Source: Alphaproteobacteria bacterium
GTDB lineage: Bacteria; Pseudomonadota; Alphaproteobacteria; Geminicoccales; Geminicoccaceae
Direction of reading: 5' to 3'
DNA: 9,649 nucleotides
Assembly (NCBI GenBank): GCA_026982585.1
Contig: JALSGW010000361.1
Coordinates: 1 to 9,649 of the forward strand
The notes beneath the pieces are model-generated. The model was not told where the DNA came from, did not search any database, and saw only the letters and a program-made list of their open reading frames with translations. Made by a program: the position numbers and the translations under genes. This document shows positions 6,455-9,649 of this stretch, one piece after another (within the stretch, counting starts at the first letter, position 1; each line of letters opens with the position of its first letter).

Positions 6455-7029
6455 AGGTGGACCGGAGCAAAGCTCTCACCCTGACGGTGGTATTCGGGCT
6501 GCTCGCCGTCATGACCGGGCTGACGGTGGCGGCGGTGCCGCTCTATCAGCTGTTCTGCCAGATCACCGGCTATGGCGGCACCACCCAGGTTGCGGACAAG
6601 CCCCCCGAGGCCGTCTCGGACGTGGAGGTGACGGTGTTCTTCGACGCCAACGTGGAGCGCGATCTCGGGTGGCGCTTTCGCCCCGAGGTGGACCGGGTGC
6701 GGGTGAAGGTGGGCGAGCCGACCCTGGTGTTCTACGTGGCCGAGAACGTGGGAACGCGCACCACGGTCGGCACCTCGGTCTACAATGTCGCGCCCTTCAA
6801 GGTGGGGCCCTACTTCAGCAAGGTGCAGTGCTTCTGTTTCGAGCAACAGAAGCTCGCCCCCGGGGAAAGCGTGCGCATGGGGGTGACCTTTTTCGTGGAT
6901 CCGGAGATGCTCGAGGATCCCAACACGCGCGAGGTACGGCAGATCACCCTGTCCTACACCATGTTCCTGGACGAGGAGGCGACCGCCGAGCTCGAGCAGG
7001 GTGCGAAAGGCGCGGAAGTGTCGGGCTGA
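6451..7029 (+). CDS. ctaG: Cytochrome c oxidase assembly protein CtaG (Cox11 family)
   Basis: CtaG/Cox11 is a membrane-anchored periplasmic copper chaperone that delivers copper to the CuB site of subunit I. The 192-residue protein has an N-terminal membrane anchor (about 8-30) and an immunoglobulin-like periplasmic domain. The copper-binding CFCF motif is at 127-130 (SKVQCFCFEQQKL). The third conserved cysteine is C36 in LFCQITGYGGT, and YNVAPFKVGPYF precedes the CFCF motif. Translation is probably coupled to the CoxF-like gene through the GTGA overlap at 6451-6454. A second in-frame GTG at 6457 is better spaced from GGGAG (6443-6447): nine bases rather than three. The true start may therefore be two codons downstream, with no effect on function. 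Confidence 0.97.
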   Translation: MKVDRSKALTLTVVFGLLAVMTGLTVAAVPLYQLFCQITGYGGTTQVADKPPEAVSDVEVTVFFDANVERDLGWRFRPEVDRVRVKVGEPTLVFYVAENVGTRTTVGTSVYNVAPFKVGPYFSKVQCFCFEQQKLAPGESVRMGVTFFVDPEMLEDPNTREVRQITLSYTMFLDEEATAELEQGAKGAEVSG

Positions 7030-7062
7030 TCGTTCGGGTGCGGGGCTGAGGGAGAAAGCGGC

Positions 7063-7905
7063 ATGAGCGAGACGGCAGAGGCGCAGCAGCATCCCTATCA
7101 TCTCGTCGATCCCAGTCCCTGGCCGGTGGTGGGCACGGTCGGTGCGCTCGCGCTCACCGGCGGCGGGGTCGCCTGGATGCACGACTACGGCTGGGGCCCG
7201 TGGGCGGTGCTGCTCGGCGCGGTGATCACCGCGGTCACCATGTACGGCTGGTGGCGGGACGTGCTCGAGGAATCCCGCGCCGGATTCCACACGCCTGTGG
7301 TCTCGCGCGGGCTGCGGCTCGGCATGGCGCTCTTCATCACCTCCGAGGTGTTCTTCTTCTTCGCCTTCTTCTGGGCGTTCTTCTGGGGGGCGCTGGTGCC
7401 GCCGGAGACCGTCGCCGTCTCCTGGCCGCCCGAGGGTGTGGAGCCGGTTCCCACCTGGGAGATCCCCTTCCTCAACACCATCATCCTGCTCACCTCCGGC
7501 GCCACCGTCACCTGGGCCCATCACGCCATTCGCGAGGGCGACAACGCCACCGCCTTCAAGGCCCTGGTGCTGACCGTGGTGCTCGGGCTCACCTTCACCT
7601 TCTTCCAGGCCTACGAGTACTACGAGGCGATCGTCGTCGAGGGCTTCGACCTCACCGACGGCATCTTCGGCTCCGCCTTCTACATGGCGACCGGCTTCCA
7701 CGGCCTGCACGTGCTGATCGGCAGCATGTTCCTGATCGTCTGCGCCTACCGGGCCTGGAAGGACGATTTCACACCGCAGCAGCACGTCGGCTTCGAGGCC
7801 GCGGCCTGGTACTGGCACTTCGTGGACGTGGTGTGGTTGTTCCTCTTCACCTGGGTGTACTGGTGGGGCGGCAGCCTCGAGTTCACCGTGCAGCCGGTCG
7901 GCTGA
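7063..7905 (+). CDS. ctaE: Cytochrome c oxidase subunit III
   Basis: Subunit III is the seven-helix core subunit that stabilises subunit I and supports sustained proton uptake. The 280-residue protein begins with HPYHLVDPSPWP (10-21). The conserved glutamate is in FITSEVFFFFAFFWAFFWG (E95). Further landmarks are LLTSGATVTWAHHA (142-155), ATGFHGLHVLIG (209-220) and YWHFVDVVWLFLF (250-262). The ATG has GGGAG at 7050-7054 eight bases upstream. The 33-base gap to ctaG is too small for the DUF2970 gene common here in beta- and gammaproteobacteria. No DUF983 gene follows, although one often does in alphaproteobacteria. Confidence 0.98.
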   Translation: MSETAEAQQHPYHLVDPSPWPVVGTVGALALTGGGVAWMHDYGWGPWAVLLGAVITAVTMYGWWRDVLEESRAGFHTPVVSRGLRLGMALFITSEVFFFFAFFWAFFWGALVPPETVAVSWPPEGVEPVPTWEIPFLNTIILLTSGATVTWAHHAIREGDNATAFKALVLTVVLGLTFTFFQAYEYYEAIVVEGFDLTDGIFGSAFYMATGFHGLHVLIGSMFLIVCAYRAWKDDFTPQQHVGFEAAAWYWHFVDVVWLFLFTWVYWWGGSLEFTVQPVG

Positions 7906-7963
7906 GCGCCGGGTGACGAATCCGCCTGGACGCGGGGGCGGCGGATCCGACCGGGGGGAGTTC

Positions 7964-8698
7964 ATGACCGCCGCGACTCTCGGAGGTTGGCGCTTTCGGC
8001 CGGGCGCACCGCTGACCGTGCTGGCCGGGATGGCGCTCGTGGTGCTGCTGGGGCTCGGCTTCTGGCAGCTGCAGCGGCTCAGCTGGAAGACGGCGCTGAT
8101 CCGCGAGATGGAGGCGGGTCTCGCCGCACCCCCGCTCGAGCTCGCGGCGGCACCTGCCGACGAGGGCGCCCTCGCCTATCGGCGCGCGCGCGTGCGGGGC
8201 GTGCTGAGGGGTGAGCTGAGCTTCGCCTTCGGTCTGCGGCGCGAGCAGGGGCGACCCGGCTACAAGCTGATCACGCCGCTCGAGCTCGATGGCGGCGTTT
8301 ACCTCCTGGTGGACCGCGGCTGGTTTCCCGACACCACCCCGCCGGATCGTCTCCCGGCGCGCTTTCGCACGCAGGCGCCCGCACGCCTCGAAGGGGTGCT
8401 GGTGCCGCTCGCCCCCTTCCGCCCCGCCTCCTTCACCCCATCGCCGGACCAGGCGGCGCGGCGCCTGTATGCCCTGGACCGGGCGTCGCTACAGGGCTGG
8501 CTCGGGATATCGTTGCTGCCGGTGCTGTTGATGGCCGAGCAGTCGGAGCCCGAGGATCTTTTGGGGGTCGCACGGGTGGAGCTGCGCCTTCCCGAGAATC
8601 CGCATCTCGGCTACGCCATCACCTGGTTCGGCCTGGCCGGGGCGTTGGGCGTGTTCTACGTGCTCATGGGACTGCGCCGCGGCGAGGCGGCATCGTAG
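7964..8698 (+). CDS. surf1: SURF1 family cytochrome c oxidase assembly protein
   Basis: SURF1 (Shy1) helps insert or retain heme a in subunit I during assembly of the aa3 oxidase. From the ATG at 7964 it has 244 residues, close to the usual bacterial length. The classic two-helix topology is present: an N-terminal helix (about 16-33) ending in LGFWQLQRLSWK, a periplasmic domain with GYKLITPLEL (99-108) and LLVDRGWFP (114-122), then NPHLGYAITWFGLAG (212-226) leading into the second helix. I chose this ATG because a purine-rich GGGGGGAG run (7953-7960) precedes it. A GTG at 7913 would add 17 residues rich in Gly and Asp with no family resemblance. It follows ctaE and precedes ctaA by 11 bases. 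Confidence 0.95.
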   Translation: MTAATLGGWRFRPGAPLTVLAGMALVVLLGLGFWQLQRLSWKTALIREMEAGLAAPPLELAAAPADEGALAYRRARVRGVLRGELSFAFGLRREQGRPGYKLITPLELDGGVYLLVDRGWFPDTTPPDRLPARFRTQAPARLEGVLVPLAPFRPASFTPSPDQAARRLYALDRASLQGWLGISLLPVLLMAEQSEPEDLLGVARVELRLPENPHLGYAITWFGLAGALGVFYVLMGLRRGEAAS

Positions 8699-8709
8699 GG
8701 GGACGGGCG

Positions 8710-9642
8710 GTGGGCGGAATCCGGGTGCTGTCGGGGCTGAGCGCGCTTGTCACGCTCGCCATCATGATCCTGGGTGCTGCGGTGCGGGCGACCGATTCCG
8801 GCCTCTCCTGTCCGGACTGGCCGACCTGTTACGGCCGCTGGATCCCCCTGCCCGGCGACATCCCGCCCGAGGCCGGGTATGCCTACTATCAGGTGCTGCT
8901 CGAATGGGTGCACCGGTTGCTTGTGGGGGTGGTGTTGGGGCCGCTGGTGCTGGTCACCGCGCTCTGGGCCTGGCGCAAGCGGGGTTCGGATCCCGCGCTC
9001 GGGACCTACGGGGCGGCGGCGCTCTTGCTGCTGCTCGCCCAGGCGGCGATGGGGGGTGTCACCGTGCTGGACCGCAACAGCCCCTGGTCGGTGGCGGTGC
9101 ACCTGGTGCTCGCCATGCTGTTGCTGACCGTATTGCTGTTGTTGTTCGACCGCAGCCGGGGGGCGCTGTGGCGGGCGGAAGACGGATTCCGGCGCCTGCG
9201 ACTTCCGGCCGTCGCCGCCTGGGCGCTTCTGCTCGCGGCCTCGGCGTCGGCTGCGGTGGTGGCGAAATCCGGCGCCTCGCTCGCCTGTCCCGACTGGCCG
9301 CTGTGCGAGGGACGTCTGTTTCCCGCGGCGGGCAACCCGCTCGTCCATCTGCAGCTCGGCCACCGCTGGGTGGCGGCGGCCGCGCTGTTCGCCGTGGCCG
9401 TGCTCGCGCTCAGGGCCTGGCCGGTGCCGCGAGCGCGCTGGCTCGCGCTCGTGGGCTTCGCCTTCGCCCTGGTCACCGCACTGCTCGCCGGACATGCGAT
9501 CGCTTTCCTCTGGCCGGTGTGGGCCCAGGTGGTCCACCAGGCGCTGGCGGTGCTCGCCCTGTTGCACGTGTCCCTGGTGCTCGCGCGGAGCCTGCATGCC
9601 CGGGCCGGCGCGGTGGGGGAAGCGGCCGGGGTGCCGGCATGA
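8710..9642 (+). CDS. ctaA: Heme A synthase CtaA (COX15/CtaA family, CPDWP-type with two cysteine pairs)
   Basis: CtaA oxidises the methyl group of heme O to a formyl group, giving heme A. The 310-residue protein has about eight membrane helices in two similar halves. The four heme-ligand histidines are visible: H68 (EWVHRLLVG, with E65 three residues before it as in the Bacillus enzyme), H131 (VAVHLVLA), H218 (LGHRWVA) and H276 (VVHQALA). Each half has an external cysteine pair: C34/C40 in GLSCPDWPTCYG and C193/C199 in LACPDWPLCEG. This matches the cysteine-bearing CtaA class and not the COX15-like form usual in alphaproteobacteria. The start is a GTG at 8710 after a weak GGACGGG. The TGA overlaps a following ATG as ATGA, so another operon gene probably continues to the right. 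Confidence 0.95.
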   Translation: MGGIRVLSGLSALVTLAIMILGAAVRATDSGLSCPDWPTCYGRWIPLPGDIPPEAGYAYYQVLLEWVHRLLVGVVLGPLVLVTALWAWRKRGSDPALGTYGAAALLLLLAQAAMGGVTVLDRNSPWSVAVHLVLAMLLLTVLLLLFDRSRGALWRAEDGFRRLRLPAVAAWALLLAASASAAVVAKSGASLACPDWPLCEGRLFPAAGNPLVHLQLGHRWVAAAALFAVAVLALRAWPVPRARWLALVGFAFALVTALLAGHAIAFLWPVWAQVVHQALAVLALLHVSLVLARSLHARAGAVGEAAGVPA

Positions 9643-9649
9643 GCTCCGC
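9639..9649 (+). CDS. Probable start of the next operon gene (cut by window end)
   Basis: An ATG at 9639-9641 overlaps the ctaA stop as ATGA, the usual sign of translational coupling. Only Met-Ser-Ser is readable, so the product cannot be named. The upstream Shine-Dalgarno is weak. A further cox assembly gene such as a Sco/SenC protein would fit the context, but nothing here shows it. Confidence 0.4.

Noticed and set aside
7913..7963. Upstream GTG start for SURF1
   Set aside because: The extra 17 residues are Gly/Asp-rich with no family resemblance, while the ATG at 7964 follows a GGGGGGAG run and yields the usual length.
6418..7965. Long minus-strand open frame (515 codons) opposite ctaG and ctaE
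   Set aside because: Same shadow effect: low-complexity composition, no recognisable domain, and it fully overlaps two genes with clear family motifs.

Overview
The window is very GC-rich, densely coded Pseudomonadota DNA. An alphaproteobacterial origin is favoured: the UbiA protein carries alphaproteobacterial/mitochondrial-type signatures (MRGAGCTVNDILDRDYD, YAHQDKEDD), ubiA and rsmE are divergent neighbours, and the oxidase cluster has ctaB, a tiny CoxF-like gene, ctaG and ctaE in the order usual for that class. This is a judgement from remembered family patterns; no search was run.

Layout: (1) 1-778, minus strand, ubiA (ubiquinone biosynthesis), running off the left edge. (2) 777-2805, plus strand, rsmE (16S rRNA m3U1498 methyltransferase) overlapping a DUF3422 membrane protein of unknown function. 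The ubiA and rsmE start codons overlap on opposite strands. (3) 2806-2951, the only sizeable non-coding stretch (146 bases). It holds two short dyads and a perfect CRP/FNR-family palindrome, TTGATCTAGATCAA. (4) 2952-9642, plus strand, a complete aa3-type cytochrome c oxidase operon: ctaC (subunit II), ctaD (subunit I), ctaB (heme O synthase), a CoxF-like micro-gene, ctaG (CuB chaperone), ctaE (subunit III), surf1 (assembly factor) and ctaA (heme A synthase). A further gene appears to begin at 9639 and leaves the window.

The operon is close to self-sufficient. CtaB farnesylates heme B to heme O and CtaA oxidises it to heme A. CtaG and SURF1 help place CuB and heme a3 in subunit I, and subunits I-III form the proton-pumping core. 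All expected metal and heme ligands are visible in CtaC, CtaD, CtaG and CtaA, so nothing looks degraded. ubiA supplies the quinone side of the same aerobic chain. The FNR-type box ahead of ctaC suggests oxygen- or redox-responsive control.

I see no mobile element, CRISPR array, tRNA, rRNA or phage-like gene, and no clearly new system. The points most worth a second look are the perfect FNR-type site, the shared divergent start codons, the 39-codon CoxF-like gene, the DUF3422 gene coupled to rsmE, and a CPDWP-type CtaA in an otherwise alphaproteobacterial-looking cluster.
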